22,580 nt of DNA, from assembly GCA_934132915.1 (NCBI GenBank), contig CAKPAK010000018.1, positions 1 through 22,580 of the forward strand, given 5' to 3'. The notes beneath the pieces were generated by a model that was given only the letters and a program-made list of their open reading frames with translations, had not been told where the DNA came from and did no database searches. The DNA is from an uncultured Bacilli bacterium. Its GTDB lineage: Bacteria > Bacillota_I > Bacilli_A > RF39 > UBA660. This document shows, piece by piece, positions 5,882 to 13,992 of this stretch; position 1 is the stretch's first letter; each line of letters begins with the position of its first letter. Both the position numbers and the translations under genes were made by a program.

Positions 5882-6838
5882 TTAATCGTCATCTCTAAAG
5901 TTAAGACCCATACTTTTTACTTTATCAATAACTTCTTTTAATGATTTCTTTCCTAAGTTACGGATTTTCATCATTTCGTTTTCACTCTTATCAACAAGAT
6001 CATGTAATGTTAAAATACCAGCACGTTTTAAGCAGTTATATGCTCTAACACTTAAATCTAAGTCATCAATAGAAGTCTCTAATGCTTTTTGATTAGGATC
6101 TTCTGCTTTAGAACTCATTAATCCTGTTTCATCAGCAATTTCATTTAAATCTGCTAAAATATTAAAGTGCTCAATTAAAATTCTACTTGCTAGAGCAACA
6201 GATTCTTCTGGAGTGATTGATCCATTTGTCCATACTTCTAAGATTAATTTGTCATAGTTATTATCTTGTCCAACACGAGCGTTTTCTACTTCATAATTGA
6301 TTCTTTCGATAGGAGAAAATAGACTGTCAATAAATATTGTGTTTTGTTTTGCTCCTTCGCCATATAAAGTTTTGTTTTCTTCTGCTCTATTGTATCCTCT
6401 TCCATGACCAATTGTCATTTCCATATCGATACTAGCACCTTCTGCTAAGGTACAAATTAATTGATCAGGATTTAGGATTTCGATATCTGTATCAGCTTCA
6501 ATATCTCTAGCATATACTTCTCCTTCAGTATTTTTATGAATTCTTAAAATATAGTCATAATTATCAGAATGATTTTTAATTACAACGCTTTTTAAATTTA
6601 AAACGATTGCCGTTACATCTTCGATTACGCCATCAATTTTTTGAAATTCATGGGCAACACCTTCAATTTTTACACTAGTGATTGCATCTCCTGGTAAACT
6701 TGATAACATTACTCTTCTAAGGGCATTTCCTAGAGTTGTACCAAATCCTCTTTCTAAGGGTTCAATTTCAAATTTACCATAATTGTCGCTTTCAACATAT
6801 TCTTTTACTTTATAATCAGGTTTTTCAAATTTTAACAT
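5882..6838 (-). CDS. rpoA: RNA polymerase alpha subunit
   Basis: 318 residues. The N-terminal dimerisation and assembly domain (about 1-230) shows FEIEPLERGFGTTLGNALRRVMLSSLPG and a conserved VEGVAHEF-type strand (here IEGVAHEF). The C-terminal domain (about 250-318) carries SVRAYNCLKRAGI, with R265, N268 and C269 at the same numbering as the Escherichia coli residues that contact UP-element DNA, then the RNLGKKSLKEV helix. The subunit nucleates beta and beta-prime assembly and takes activator contacts. The AT-rich tract upstream of the rpsJ promoter would be a natural target. ATG at 6838 has AAAGGAG upstream. It sits between rpsK and rplQ as usual. Confidence 0.99.
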   Translation of the reverse strand: MLKFEKPDYKVKEYVESDNYGKFEIEPLERGFGTTLGNALRRVMLSSLPGDAITSVKIEGVAHEFQKIDGVIEDVTAIVLNLKSVVIKNHSDNYDYILRIHKNTEGEVYARDIEADTDIEILNPDQLICTLAEGASIDMEMTIGHGRGYNRAEENKTLYGEGAKQNTIFIDSLFSPIERINYEVENARVGQDNNYDKLILEVWTNGSITPEESVALASRILIEHFNILADLNEIADETGLMSSKAEDPNQKALETSIDDLDLSVRAYNCLKRAGILTLHDLVDKSENEMMKIRNLGKKSLKEVIDKVKSMGLNFRDDD

Positions 6839-6867
6839 TTAAAACACTCTCCTTTACTTATTTTATC

Positions 6868-7260
6868 TTATCCACGACGTTTTTTTGGTGGACGACAACC
6901 ATTATGTGGAATTGGTGTTTCATCAGTAATTTTCGTTACTTTTAAACCTGTAGCTTGTAATGAACGAATTGCCATTTCACGACCAGCACCTAATCCTTTT
7001 ACTACAACTTCAACTTCTTTCATTCCCATTTCTACTGCTTTAGCTCCTGCAATTTCTGCACTTTTACCAGCAGCATATGGAGTAGATTTTTTACTTCCTT
7101 TAATTCCTTGTGTACCACTTGATGCCCAACATAAAGCATTTCCTTCTTTATCTGTAACTGTTACTACAGTATTATTAAATGTTGATTGAATATGTACAAC
7201 ACCTGATGGAACATTCTTCTTTACTTTACGTTTTCTTGCATTATATTTTCCATTTGCCAT
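6868..7260 (-). CDS. rpsK: 30S ribosomal protein S11
   Basis: 130 residues. A basic N-terminal arm (residues 1-15) is followed by [34 protein letters not shown] and the C-terminal signature [19 protein letters not shown]11 sits on the 30S platform near the mRNA exit channel with S18 and S21. ATG at 7260 follows GAAGGAGGG. It lies 18 nt after rpsM and 29 nt before rpoA, the normal alpha-operon order. Confidence 0.98.
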   Translation of the reverse strand: MANGKYNARKRKVKKNVPSGVVHIQSTFNNTVVTVTDKEGNALCWASSGTQGIKGSKKSTPYAAGKSAEIAGAKAVEMGMKEVEVVVKGLGAGREMAIRSLQATGLKVTKITDETPIPHNGCRPPKKRRG

Positions 7261-7278
7261 AAAAGATTCCCTCCTTCA

Positions 7279-7644
7279 TTATTTCTTCTTATTAGCAACT
7301 ACTTTACCTTTACCTTTACGAGTTCTTGCATTTCTTGATGTTCTTTGTCCTCTTACTGGTAGGCCTTTAATATGTCTTTTTCCACGATAGCATCCAATTT
7401 CTTTTAAGTTTTTAATACTTAAAGCAACTTCTCTTCTTAAGTCACCTTCTACTGGATATTTATCGATTTCTTTTCTAATTGCTGCTAATTCTTCATCTGT
7501 TAAGTCTTTTGCTTTTTTATTTAAATCAACATTAGCATCATTTAAAATTGTTTTTGCTAATTGTCTTCCAATCCCATAGATATAAGTTAATGATACTTCA
7601 ATTCTTTTTTCATTAGGGATATCAACGCCTTTAATACGTGCCAT
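7279..7644 (-). CDS. rpsM: 30S ribosomal protein S13
   Basis: 121 residues. The start [26 protein letters not shown] leads into the helix-two-turn-helix core. The C-terminal basic tail has [14 protein letters not shown] sequence (here [20 protein letters not shown]) that reaches the P site and contacts tRNA. S13 also bridges to the 50S head through L5. ATG at 7644 has AGGAGGTAA upstream. The neighbours rpmJ and rpsK are as expected. Confidence 0.98.
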   Translation of the reverse strand: MARIKGVDIPNEKRIEVSLTYIYGIGRQLAKTILNDANVDLNKKAKDLTDEELAAIRKEIDKYPVEGDLRREVALSIKNLKEIGCYRGKRHIKGLPVRGQRTSRNARTRKGKGKVVANKKK

Positions 7645-7660
7645 TTAAAATTACCTCCTA

Positions 7661-7774
7661 TTATCCTTGCTTTTGCTTATGTTTTGGATTTTCACAAATA
7701 ACCATAAGCTTTCCATTTCTTTTAATAATTTTGCATTTATCACAAATAGGTTTTACTGACGCTCTTACTTTCAT
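7661..7774 (-). CDS. rpmJ: 50S ribosomal protein L36 (zinc-binding form)
   Basis: 37 residues, a gene easily missed by length. It reads [15 protein letters not shown], then [20 protein letters not shown]11, C14, C27 and H32 form the zinc ribbon of the C+ form of L36, so zinc rather than a zinc-free paralogue is used here. L36 packs on 23S rRNA in the large subunit. AGGAGG lies upstream of ATG 7774 and overlaps the infA stop codon (TAG), so the two genes are tightly coupled. Confidence 0.97.
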   Translation of the reverse strand: MKVRASVKPICDKCKIIKRNGKLMVICENPKHKQKQG

Positions 7775-7785
7775 AATTCTTCCTC

Positions 7786-8004
7786 CTATTTTTTATTATA
7801 GATTATACGCCCATGTGTTAAGTCGTAAGGTGACAATTCTATAACAACGGTATCACCTGGTAAGATACGTATATTGTTTACGCGCATTTTACCAGAAACA
7901 TGGGCTACTACCTCGTGTCCTCCATCAAGTACAACCTTGAATTTACCACCGGGTATTAAATCTACTACCTTTCCTTGAGTTTCGATAACATCACTTTTAC
8001 TCAA
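7786..8004 (-). CDS. infA: Translation initiation factor IF-1
   Basis: 72 residues from a TTG start, exactly the usual length. It is a single S1/OB-fold domain: [58 protein letters not shown]-like end [11 protein letters not shown]-1 binds the A site of the 30S subunit during initiation. An in-frame ATG at 8013 directly abuts AGGAG with no spacing, so it cannot use that site; TTG at 8004 lies 9 nt from it and aligns with the normal protein start. map, usually between adk and infA, is missing; a 104-nt gap with a palindrome separates the two genes. Confidence 0.96.
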   Translation of the reverse strand: MSKSDVIETQGKVVDLIPGGKFKVVLDGGHEVVAHVSGKMRVNNIRILPGDTVVIELSPYDLTHGRIIYNKK

Positions 8005-8058
8005 AATAATCATCTCCTGTTAATTATTTATCACCTATATTTAAGTAATATTTATTTA

Positions 8059-8095
8059 TTTTAAGTAAAGTACTGATTTAGTATTTTACTTAAAA
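8059..8095. repeat. Short palindrome, copy 2
   Basis: A 16-bp arm pair (8059-8074 and 8080-8095) with one mismatch encloses loop GATTT. The core TAAAGTACT/AGTATTTTA is nearly that of the palindrome at 5464-5486. It fills much of the adk-infA gap, the place where map normally lies. No U run follows on the minus strand, so it is not an obvious terminator for adk. It could be an operator, an RNA processing hairpin or part of a small dispersed repeat family. Confidence 0.6.
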
Positions 8096-8108
8096 CTTTT
8101 ATCTTTGT

Positions 8109-8771
8109 TTAATTATTTTCTAATATCTTTTTTATTTTATTAAAAATATCTTCAGCAGAATCTAATTCTCCTACTATAATATCTTTCAAAATTCCTTTTT
8201 CTCTATAGTAATCAATAATTGGTGTTGCTTCTTTTACGTAAGTAACAAACCTTGCATTAAAAGTCTCTTCACTATCATCACTACGAGTTGCTAGGGTATG
8301 TCCACATTTATCACAAAAACCATCAATTTTTGGTGATAAAGCAGGAACACTTTTATTATAACTAGCTCCACAACCAGAACAAACTAATCGATCTAATGAA
8401 CGCTTTAAAGCAAGATTTTGATCAATATCCATATGGATTACAATTCCTTCGTCTAATCCTTGCTCTTTCATTAAATTTTCATAAACTTTTGCTTGTTCTA
8501 AAGTTCTAGGGAAGCCATCTAGGATATAACCATTATTACAATCTACTTGTTGGATGCGATTTCTTAATAAATTAACAATGACATCATCTGAAATTAATCC
8601 ACCTTGATCCATAATGCTTTTTAAGTATTCTCCCATACTACTTCCACTGGAAACTTCATCACGAAGTAAATCTCCAGTTGAGATATGAGGAATATTATAT
8701 AAAGCACTAATCATTTTTGATTGTGTTCCCTTCCCTGCTGCAGGAGGAGCGATTAATATAATATTCTTCAT
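8109..8771 (-). CDS. adk: Adenylate kinase, zinc-LID type
   Basis: 220 residues. It converts ATP and AMP to two ADP in the cytoplasm. The P-loop reads APPAAGKGT at residues 8-16, with K14 in place but Ala where the first Walker glycine usually stands. DGFPRT is at 85-90. The LID carries C131, C134, C153 and C156, a four-cysteine zinc site common in Gram-positive enzymes. RSDD (163-166) and the ARFVTY helix follow. ATG at 8771 overlaps the secY stop as ATGA, so translation is coupled. The position after secY is conserved in bacteria. Confidence 0.97.
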   Translation of the reverse strand: MKNIILIAPPAAGKGTQSKMISALYNIPHISTGDLLRDEVSSGSSMGEYLKSIMDQGGLISDDVIVNLLRNRIQQVDCNNGYILDGFPRTLEQAKVYENLMKEQGLDEGIVIHMDIDQNLALKRSLDRLVCSGCGASYNKSVPALSPKIDGFCDKCGHTLATRSDDSEETFNARFVTYVKEATPIIDYYREKGILKDIIVGELDSAEDIFNKIKKILENN

Positions 8772-10033
8772 AGACTTTTCCTTCTTTTATTGTAACTTCT
8801 ATTGACAAGACTGCTTTCTAATTGACGCATGGTCTCTAGGGCAACACCTACAATAATTAATATACTAGTTCCACCTACACTTACACTAGTTGGTAAGTTT
8901 GTGCTCATGAAGCTTGATACAACAATAGGAAGTCCTGCAATAACACAGATGAATATTGCTCCTATTAGTGTGATTCTACTAAGTACTGTTTTAATATAAC
9001 TAATTGTTTCTTTTCCTGGACGAACACCTGGGATATATCCACCTTGTCTAGATAAATTTTTAGATAATTCTTCTGGATTTACTTGGATAAATGTATATAA
9101 GAAACTAAATGCAAAAATTAAAACTAAGTAAACAATAAAACCAGTTGGTGTTGTATAAGTTACATATTTTTTTACAAATGTTACAAATCCATTTTCATTT
9201 TTCATTAAATTTGCAATAAATGTTGGTACCGTAAAGATTACTGATGCAAAGATTACTGGCATAACATTTGCTGAATTTAATTTAAATGGAATATAGTTTT
9301 GTTTTGCTCCATAAGAGGAGTTTGTTTGATTAGAATACTGAATAGGAATTCTTCTTTCTGAATTTTCGATAAATACAACGGCTATGATTATTGCAATATA
9401 AACTGCAATAAATAAGATAAATTCTAATATTCCAAGGAATAAACTTGAATTATCTAAAATTAATGCTTTAAATGTATCGACGAAAGTTTTGGGAATGGTA
9501 GATAAAATACCTGCCATAATAAGAAGAGATATTCCATTTCCTAATCCTTTTTGTGTGATTTGATCTCCTAACCATAATAGAAAAGCTGTACCTGCAGTTA
9601 ATATTACTGTTATTCTTAAATAATCGATTGCCGTTGCATCTTTTACTAGAGCAAAAGACATAGCAAATCCTTCAATAAAAGCAATAATAATTCCAAGATA
9701 ACGATTAATTTGATTAATCTTTTGACGTCCTGCTGCACCACTTTCTTTTAATTCTGTAAAATATGGTAGGATATCCATTTGTAATAAACTAGTAATAATT
9801 GTTGCTGAGATATAAGGCATAACCCCTAAAGCAAAGATAGAAAATTGCTTTAGTGATCCTCCAGTGATTGCATTTGCTAAATCACCGAAATCTACATTCT
9901 TTAGAGAAGTTACTCCTGGAACTGGAATCGTTGTTCCAACGATAAAAATAAATAAACAAAGTAATGTAAATCCTAATCTCTTTCTAATATCTTTATTCTT
10001 AGGACTAAATATTAGCTTAAGATTTTTAAACAT
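8768..10033 (-). CDS. secY: SecY, protein translocase channel subunit
   Basis: 421 residues, with about ten hydrophobic segments as in the family. The cytoplasmic start (MFKNLKLIFSPKNKDIRKRL) precedes TM1. The plug region GSLKQFSIFALGVMPYISATII, the QRRIP-like loop ERRIPIQYSNQ and the late cytosolic loop GGYIPGVRPGKET are visible. The protein forms the membrane channel with SecE and SecG and accepts proteins from SecA or the ribosome. GAGGTGATC precedes ATG 10033. The gene starts 1 nt after rplO ends and overlaps adk. It stops with UGA, evidence that UGA is not read as Trp here. Confidence 0.98.
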   Translation of the reverse strand: MFKNLKLIFSPKNKDIRKRLGFTLLCLFIFIVGTTIPVPGVTSLKNVDFGDLANAITGGSLKQFSIFALGVMPYISATIITSLLQMDILPYFTELKESGAAGRQKINQINRYLGIIIAFIEGFAMSFALVKDATAIDYLRITVILTAGTAFLLWLGDQITQKGLGNGISLLIMAGILSTIPKTFVDTFKALILDNSSLFLGILEFILFIAVYIAIIIAVVFIENSERRIPIQYSNQTNSSYGAKQNYIPFKLNSANVMPVIFASVIFTVPTFIANLMKNENGFVTFVKKYVTYTTPTGFIVYLVLIFAFSFLYTFIQVNPEELSKNLSRQGGYIPGVRPGKETISYIKTVLSRITLIGAIFICVIAGLPIVVSSFMSTNLPTSVSVGGTSILIIVGVALETMRQLESSLVNRSYNKRRKSL

Positions 10034-10034
10034 A

Positions 10035-10472
10035 TTAGATCACCTCGATTGTTCCGCCAACGCTTTCAATCTTTGTTTTTGCTGTTTTTGAGAAACTTGT
10101 TGCTTTAACTGTTAATTTTTTAGTTAATTCACCGTTTCCTAAAACTTTAACGCCATCTAATTGTTTTTTTAATAAACCAGTTTCAATTAATAATTCTGGT
10201 GTAACTACTGTACCATCTTCGAAACGATTTAAATCGCTTACATTAACTGTTGCATATACAGTAGCAAATCTAGTATTGTTGAATCCTCTTTTTCCTAATC
10301 TTCTGAATAGTGGTAATTGTCCACCTTCAAATCCTACTCTTACTCCGCCACCTGATCTAGCGTTTTGTCCTTTTTCACCTTTACCAGCAGTTTTTGAATA
10401 TTTTCCACCACGACCAATTCTCTTACGAGATTGTTTTGAACCGTATGCTGGACTTAAGTTTTCTAATTTCAT
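10035..10472 (-). CDS. rplO: 50S ribosomal protein L15
   Basis: 145 residues. The long flexible N-terminal arm is Gly-, Lys- and Arg-rich ([22 protein letters not shown], then [18 protein letters not shown]), with a globular C-terminal half ending in [13 protein letters not shown]15 stabilises the 23S core. The ATG overlaps the rpsE stop by one base (TAATG at 10472), with ribosome-binding sequence inside rpsE. rpmD, which normally separates rpsE and rplO, is absent. Confidence 0.98.
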   Translation of the reverse strand: MKLENLSPAYGSKQSRKRIGRGGKYSKTAGKGEKGQNARSGGGVRVGFEGGQLPLFRRLGKRGFNNTRFATVYATVNVSDLNRFEDGTVVTPELLIETGLLKKQLDGVKVLGNGELTKKLTVKATSFSKTAKTKIESVGGTIEVI

Positions 10473-11092
10473 TATCCTCTGATCTCCTCTATTGTTTTTC
10501 CTCTTAACTCAGCAACGTGAGATGGGCTTTTTTGTTCAGCAAGTGCTCTTAGAGTTGCACGAGCCATATTAATTTTAGTGCTTGATCCAAGGCTTTTAGA
10601 AAGGACATCTTTAACACCAGCTAATTCTAATACATCACGAACAGGTCCGCCAGCTTTTACTCCAGTACCTTCTGTTGCTGGTTTTAACATTACACGAACT
10701 GCTCCTTCTTTAGTGATGATTTCGTGAGAAATAGTACGATTATCGATTAATTCAACATTGATTAGATTTCTTGATGCTGCTTGAGTTGCTTTTTTTACAG
10801 CATCTGGCATTTCTTTGGCTTTACCAACACCAATACCAACTTTTCCTTTTCTGTTTCCTACTACAACAGTGGCAGAGAAACGGAATTGACGACCACCTTT
10901 AACAACTTTAGTAACACGTTTAATATCGATTACTTTATCTTCTAAATCTGTTTTTGGTTTAGAAAAATTATTGTTACGACGAGGACGTCTATTATTATTG
11001 TTGTTACGTCTAAATTCTTTTTTACCAGTTTCAGATGAAAAAGTATTTTCTTCTGTTGTAACAACTTCTTTCTTAACGTTTTCTTCGTTCAT
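10472..11092 (-). CDS. rpsE: 30S ribosomal protein S5 with long N-terminal extension
   Basis: 206 residues, against about 166 in Bacillus. Residues 1-48 are extra: an acidic start, then an Asn/Arg-rich run ([16 protein letters not shown]). The normal protein begins near [20 protein letters not shown] and contains the dsRNA-binding domain ([20 protein letters not shown]) and the C-terminal half ending at [15 protein letters not shown]5 supports decoding accuracy and mRNA unwinding with S3 and S4. AAGGAGG lies 8 nt before ATG 11092, so the extension is very likely translated. It directly abuts rplO without rpmD. Confidence 0.97.
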   Translation of the reverse strand: MNEENVKKEVVTTEENTFSSETGKKEFRRNNNNNRRPRRNNNFSKPKTDLEDKVIDIKRVTKVVKGGRQFRFSATVVVGNRKGKVGIGVGKAKEMPDAVKKATQAASRNLINVELIDNRTISHEIITKEGAVRVMLKPATEGTGVKAGGPVRDVLELAGVKDVLSKSLGSSTKINMARATLRALAEQKSPSHVAELRGKTIEEIRG

Positions 11093-11107
11093 TAGTTATC
11101 CTCCTTA

Positions 11108-11470
11108 TTAGAATTCTAAGCCGTTTTCACGTGCTGCTTCTGCTAAAGCTTTTACACGTCCATGATATAAGTATCCACCTCTATCAAAAACAACTTCTTT
11201 AATATTTGCTTTATTTGCTCTTTTAGCAATTTCAGCTCCAATGATTTTAGCTGCTTCTACATTTCCACCATTTTTAAGGTTTAATTCTTTTTCAAGACTA
11301 GAAGCACTAACTAATGTTACGCCTTTTTCATCATCGATGATTTGAGCAGTAATGTTTGCGTTTGAACGAAAGACATTTAATCTTGGACGATTACTAGTAC
11401 CAGCAATATTTTCACGAATTCTTGAATGTCTTTCTTTACGCATATCATTTCTTGAAACTTTACTTATCAT
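11108..11470 (-). CDS. rplR: 50S ribosomal protein L18
   Basis: 120 residues. A basic arm ([20 protein letters not shown]) precedes [23 protein letters not shown] and the C-terminal [23 protein letters not shown] signature. L18 binds 5S rRNA together with L5 in the central protuberance. AAAGGAG precedes ATG 11470. It lies in the normal place between rplF and rpsE. Confidence 0.98.
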   Translation of the reverse strand: MISKVSRNDMRKERHSRIRENIAGTSNRPRLNVFRSNANITAQIIDDEKGVTLVSASSLEKELNLKNGGNVEAAKIIGAEIAKRANKANIKEVVFDRGGYLYHGRVKALAEAARENGLEF

Positions 11471-11494
11471 ACGAATTAGTCTCCTTTACTTTAT

Positions 11495-12034
11495 TTATTT
11501 AGATGCTTTCTTTCCTTCTTTACGACGGATATGTTCACCAACATAATGAATTCCTTTACCTTTATATGGTTCAGGTTTTCTTAATTCACGAATTTCTGCC
11601 GCAAATTTTCCAAGAGCGCATTTATCAATTCCGGATAATTCGATTTCAGTATTGCTAATTTGTTTTACTTCAATACCTTCTGGAATATCTACATTATCTA
11701 AATGAGATTTACCATCTTGAACAGTTAAAACTTTTCCTTTTACTGTAAAACGATAACCAACACCAACAATCTCTAATCCTTTTGTATAACCTTCTGTTAC
11801 ACCAATTAACATATTTCTAATATTTGCATTAGTAGTACCATGCATTTCATTAGTATGTTTTAAATTATTTAATACTTCAACAGTAATTTCATTATCTTTA
11901 ATGTTTACTTTAATGTTTTTATCAATTACTAAAGATAATTCTCCTTTAGGTCCTTTTACTGTTAAATTTTGTCCATTTAATTCTACATTAACTTTTTCTG
12001 GTATTGTTAAAATTCTTTTTCCAATACGACTCAT
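11495..12034 (-). CDS. rplF: 50S ribosomal protein L6
   Basis: 179 residues with the two repeated L6 folds (about 1-80 and 82-165). It starts MSRIGKRILTIP, has GVTEGYTKGLEIVGVGYR at the domain junction and the C-terminal KPEPYKGKGIHYVGE signature. L6 lies near the factor-binding site of the 50S subunit. AGGAGG precedes ATG 12034 at a normal distance. It follows rpsH by 18 nt. Confidence 0.98.
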   Translation of the reverse strand: MSRIGKRILTIPEKVNVELNGQNLTVKGPKGELSLVIDKNIKVNIKDNEITVEVLNNLKHTNEMHGTTNANIRNMLIGVTEGYTKGLEIVGVGYRFTVKGKVLTVQDGKSHLDNVDIPEGIEVKQISNTEIELSGIDKCALGKFAAEIRELRKPEPYKGKGIHYVGEHIRRKEGKKASK

Positions 12035-12052
12035 AGTAACCTCCTTTTGGGC

Positions 12053-12445
12053 TTACCAAATGTAAGCAATTACCTCTCCACCAACATTGTTTTTACGAGC
12101 AAGTTTATCTGTCATTACCCCTTTAGATGTTGAAATAATAGCTATTCCAAGTCCGTTTAATACTTTAGGAATATTGTTAGCCTCAGCATATACACGAAGA
12201 CCTGGTTTAGAAATTCTCTTTAAGCCAGTGATTACTCTTTCTTTATTTTTACCATATTTTAAAGTCAATGTTAAGATATTTTGAACATCATTTTTTTCAA
12301 TACTAAAATCAGTAATGAAACCTTCATCTTTTAAAATAGATGCAATTGTCTCTTTCATTTTAGAAGATGGCATTGACACTTCTTTTGCATGATTTTGGTT
12401 TGCATTACGAATACGTGTTAGCATATCTGCGATTGGATCTGTCAT
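12053..12445 (-). CDS. rpsH: 30S ribosomal protein S8
   Basis: 130 residues. [19 protein letters not shown] opens the protein and the C-terminal RNA-binding signature [20 protein letters not shown] is intact. S8 is a primary 16S binder. In Escherichia coli it represses the spc operon by binding the mRNA between rplX and rplE; no clear site of that kind was found in the 39-nt rplX-rplE gap here. GGAGGG precedes ATG 12445. Confidence 0.98.
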   Translation of the reverse strand: MTDPIADMLTRIRNANQNHAKEVSMPSSKMKETIASILKDEGFITDFSIEKNDVQNILTLTLKYGKNKERVITGLKRISKPGLRVYAEANNIPKVLNGLGIAIISTSKGVMTDKLARKNNVGGEVIAYIW

Positions 12446-12476
12446 TAAAATCCCTCCTTCTTTTATTCAAATTGGA

Positions 12477-12662
12477 TTACCAACTAGATTTTTTTACACC
12501 TGGTATTTGTCCTTTATACGCTAATTCTCTAAAACAAATACGGCAAATACCAAACTTACTCATTACAGCGTGTGGTCTTCCACAACGAGAACAACGAGTA
12601 TATTCTCTTACTTTATATTTTTGTGGTCTAGATTGTTTTACAACCATTGATTTTCTTGCCAT
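12477..12662 (-). CDS. rpsN: 30S ribosomal protein S14, zinc-binding type Z
   Basis: 61 residues, the short zinc form. C24, C27, C40 and C43 form the zinc ribbon ([10 protein letters not shown] and [10 protein letters not shown]), and the C-terminus [12 protein letters not shown] is the family signature. The longer zinc-independent S14 paralogue, used by some Firmicutes when zinc is scarce, is not in this window. AGGAGG precedes ATG 12662. The gene starts 11 nt after rplE ends and stops 31 nt before rpsH. Confidence 0.98.
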   Translation of the reverse strand: MARKSMVVKQSRPQKYKVREYTRCSRCGRPHAVMSKFGICRICFRELAYKGQIPGVKKSSW

Positions 12663-12673
12663 GTTTTTCCTCC

Positions 12674-13213
12674 TTATTTCCTAAAAGGAACTCCAAGTTC
12701 TTTTAATAAATCATAAGCTTCTTCATTTGTTTTTGCGGTAGTAACAATAACAATATCCATACCTCTTACTTTTGTTACTTCATCAAAGTTAATTTCAGGG
12801 AAAATTAATTGTTCTTTAATTCCAATTGTATAATTTCCTCTTCCATCAAAACTTCTTGGAGATAATCCTCTGAAGTCTCTTACCATAGGTAAGCTGATTG
12901 AAATTAACTTATCAAGGAATGTATACATTTTATCTCCTCTTAAAGTAACTTTACAACCAATTTTGTTTCCTTCTCTTAATTTAAATGAAGAAATTGATTT
13001 TTTAGCAGTTGTTTCAATAGGTTTTTGACCAGTAATTTTCTCTAAATCTTCAAGAGCTGCTTCTAATAATTTAGAATTCGATAAAGCATCTCCTACACCC
13101 ATATTTACAACGATTTTATCAATTTTAGGTACTAGCATTACTGTGCTATAACCACGCTTAGACATTAAACTTGGAACAACTTCATTTCTATATTTTTCTT
13201 CTAGGCGGTTCAT
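12674..13213 (-). CDS. rplE: 50S ribosomal protein L5
   Basis: 179 residues, the normal length. [20 protein letters not shown] starts the protein; [16 protein letters not shown] and the [18 protein letters not shown] region bind 5S rRNA, and [18 protein letters not shown] is well conserved. The C-terminus ends in ELGVPFRK. L5 carries 5S rRNA into the 50S subunit with L18 and bridges to S13. GGAGGG precedes ATG 13213 in the 39-nt gap after rplX. Confidence 0.98.
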   Translation of the reverse strand: MNRLEEKYRNEVVPSLMSKRGYSTVMLVPKIDKIVVNMGVGDALSNSKLLEAALEDLEKITGQKPIETTAKKSISSFKLREGNKIGCKVTLRGDKMYTFLDKLISISLPMVRDFRGLSPRSFDGRGNYTIGIKEQLIFPEINFDEVTKVRGMDIVIVTTAKTNEEAYDLLKELGVPFRK

Positions 13214-13252
13214 TTGAAATCCACCCTCCTTCCAAAACGTTTATCGCGATTT

Positions 13253-13498
13253 TTATTTTTCTTTTTTACTTTTTGATTTTTCTTTTACTTCTTCTAATTT
13301 TACATTTGAACGATGAATAGGAGCTTCTGTTTCTCTAATTTCTCCTGTACCGTTGTTGTATTTAGGTTTGATATGTTTTTTTACAATATTTACACCTTCA
13401 ACGATTACTTTATCATCAACTACTTTTAAAACTTTACCAGTTTTTCCCTTGTTTGCACCTGCAATAACAGTAACTTTATCACCAGTTTTTAATTTCAT
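13253..13498 (-). CDS. rplX: 50S ribosomal protein L24, short form
   Basis: 81 residues, against about 103 in Bacillus. The KOW domain is intact: [34 protein letters not shown] and EAPIHRSNV. The usual C-terminal part after this point, which in Bacillus contains a TGEVTRVGYK-like stretch, is missing and replaced by a Lys/Glu tail ([13 protein letters not shown]). The DNA after the stop does not continue it in another frame as far as can be seen. L24 starts 50S assembly. ATG at 13498 follows AGGAGG at 7 nt; an in-frame start at 13516 lies upstream of that site and is rejected. Confidence 0.95.
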   Translation of the reverse strand: MKLKTGDKVTVIAGANKGKTGKVLKVVDDKVIVEGVNIVKKHIKPKYNNGTGEIRETEAPIHRSNVKLEEVKEKSKSKKEK

Positions 13499-13599
13499 GA
13501 ATATCCCTCCTAACATTTATAAATGTATTGTTTCTTTCGTTAAAATACTTAAAAGTTTTGAATCTTTAAATTATAGTGTCAAACCCAAGAAGTATTTTA
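13499..13599 (-). other. Structured rplN-rplX intergenic region
   Basis: The gap of 98 nt (13499-13596) is unusually long for this cluster. TAAAATACTT (13541-13550) and AAGTATTTTA (13590-13599) are perfect 10-nt inverted repeats, the outer one including the rplN stop. ACATTTATAAATGT (13513-13526) is a perfect 14-nt palindrome just before the rplX ribosome-binding site. ACACTATAAT on the minus strand (13570-13579) also occurs in the rplC-rplD gap. It could hold an internal promoter or an RNA regulatory fold; neither is proven. Confidence 0.45.
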
Positions 13600-13965
13600 T
13601 AGTACATCTTTCGCTAAACTTACGATTTTCATGAAACCTTTATCTCTAAGTTCACGAGCTACTGGGCCTAAAACACGAGTTCCTACTGGGCTTTTGTCAT
13701 CTTTAATAATTACGCAAGCATTATCATCAAATTTGATATAACTTCCATCTTCTCTTCTTACACCAAATTTTGTTCTAACAATAACTGCCTTTACAACTTT
13801 TCCTTTTCCAATATTTCCATTAGGAGTTGCTTTTTTTACAGTTCCTACAACAATATCTCCAATAGCACCAGTTTTTACTTTACTTCCTCCAAGAACTCTA
13901 ATTACTAATAATTCACGAGCTCCACAGTTATCAGCCACTTTTAAACGGCTTTCTTGTTGTATCAT
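13597..13965 (-). CDS. rplN: 50S ribosomal protein L14
   Basis: 122 residues, the exact usual length. [53 protein letters not shown] and the end IVSLAKDVL are all standard. L14 forms an intersubunit bridge and is the site of the silencing factor RsfS in bacteria. GGAGG lies before ATG 13965. It is followed by the long structured gap before rplX. Confidence 0.98.
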   Translation of the reverse strand: MIQQESRLKVADNCGARELLVIRVLGGSKVKTGAIGDIVVGTVKKATPNGNIGKGKVVKAVIVRTKFGVRREDGSYIKFDDNACVIIKDDKSPVGTRVLGPVARELRDKGFMKIVSLAKDVL

Positions 13966-13992
13966 TTAATTTCCTCCTTCCAACAAAAGAGA

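Noticed and set aside
8059..8095. Terminator between adk and infA
   Set aside because: The stem is long, but on the minus strand it is followed by A-rich, not U-rich, sequence. It is kept as a palindrome only.
8768..8771. Mollicutes genetic code (UGA as Trp)
   Set aside because: secY ends at a UGA in an ATGA overlap at the normal SecY length, and the Trp codons checked are UGG.
13214..13252. An S8 translational operator between rplX and rplE, as in Escherichia coli
   Set aside because: Only the small palindrome ATCGCGAT is visible in the 39-nt gap; the S8-binding helix pattern is not.
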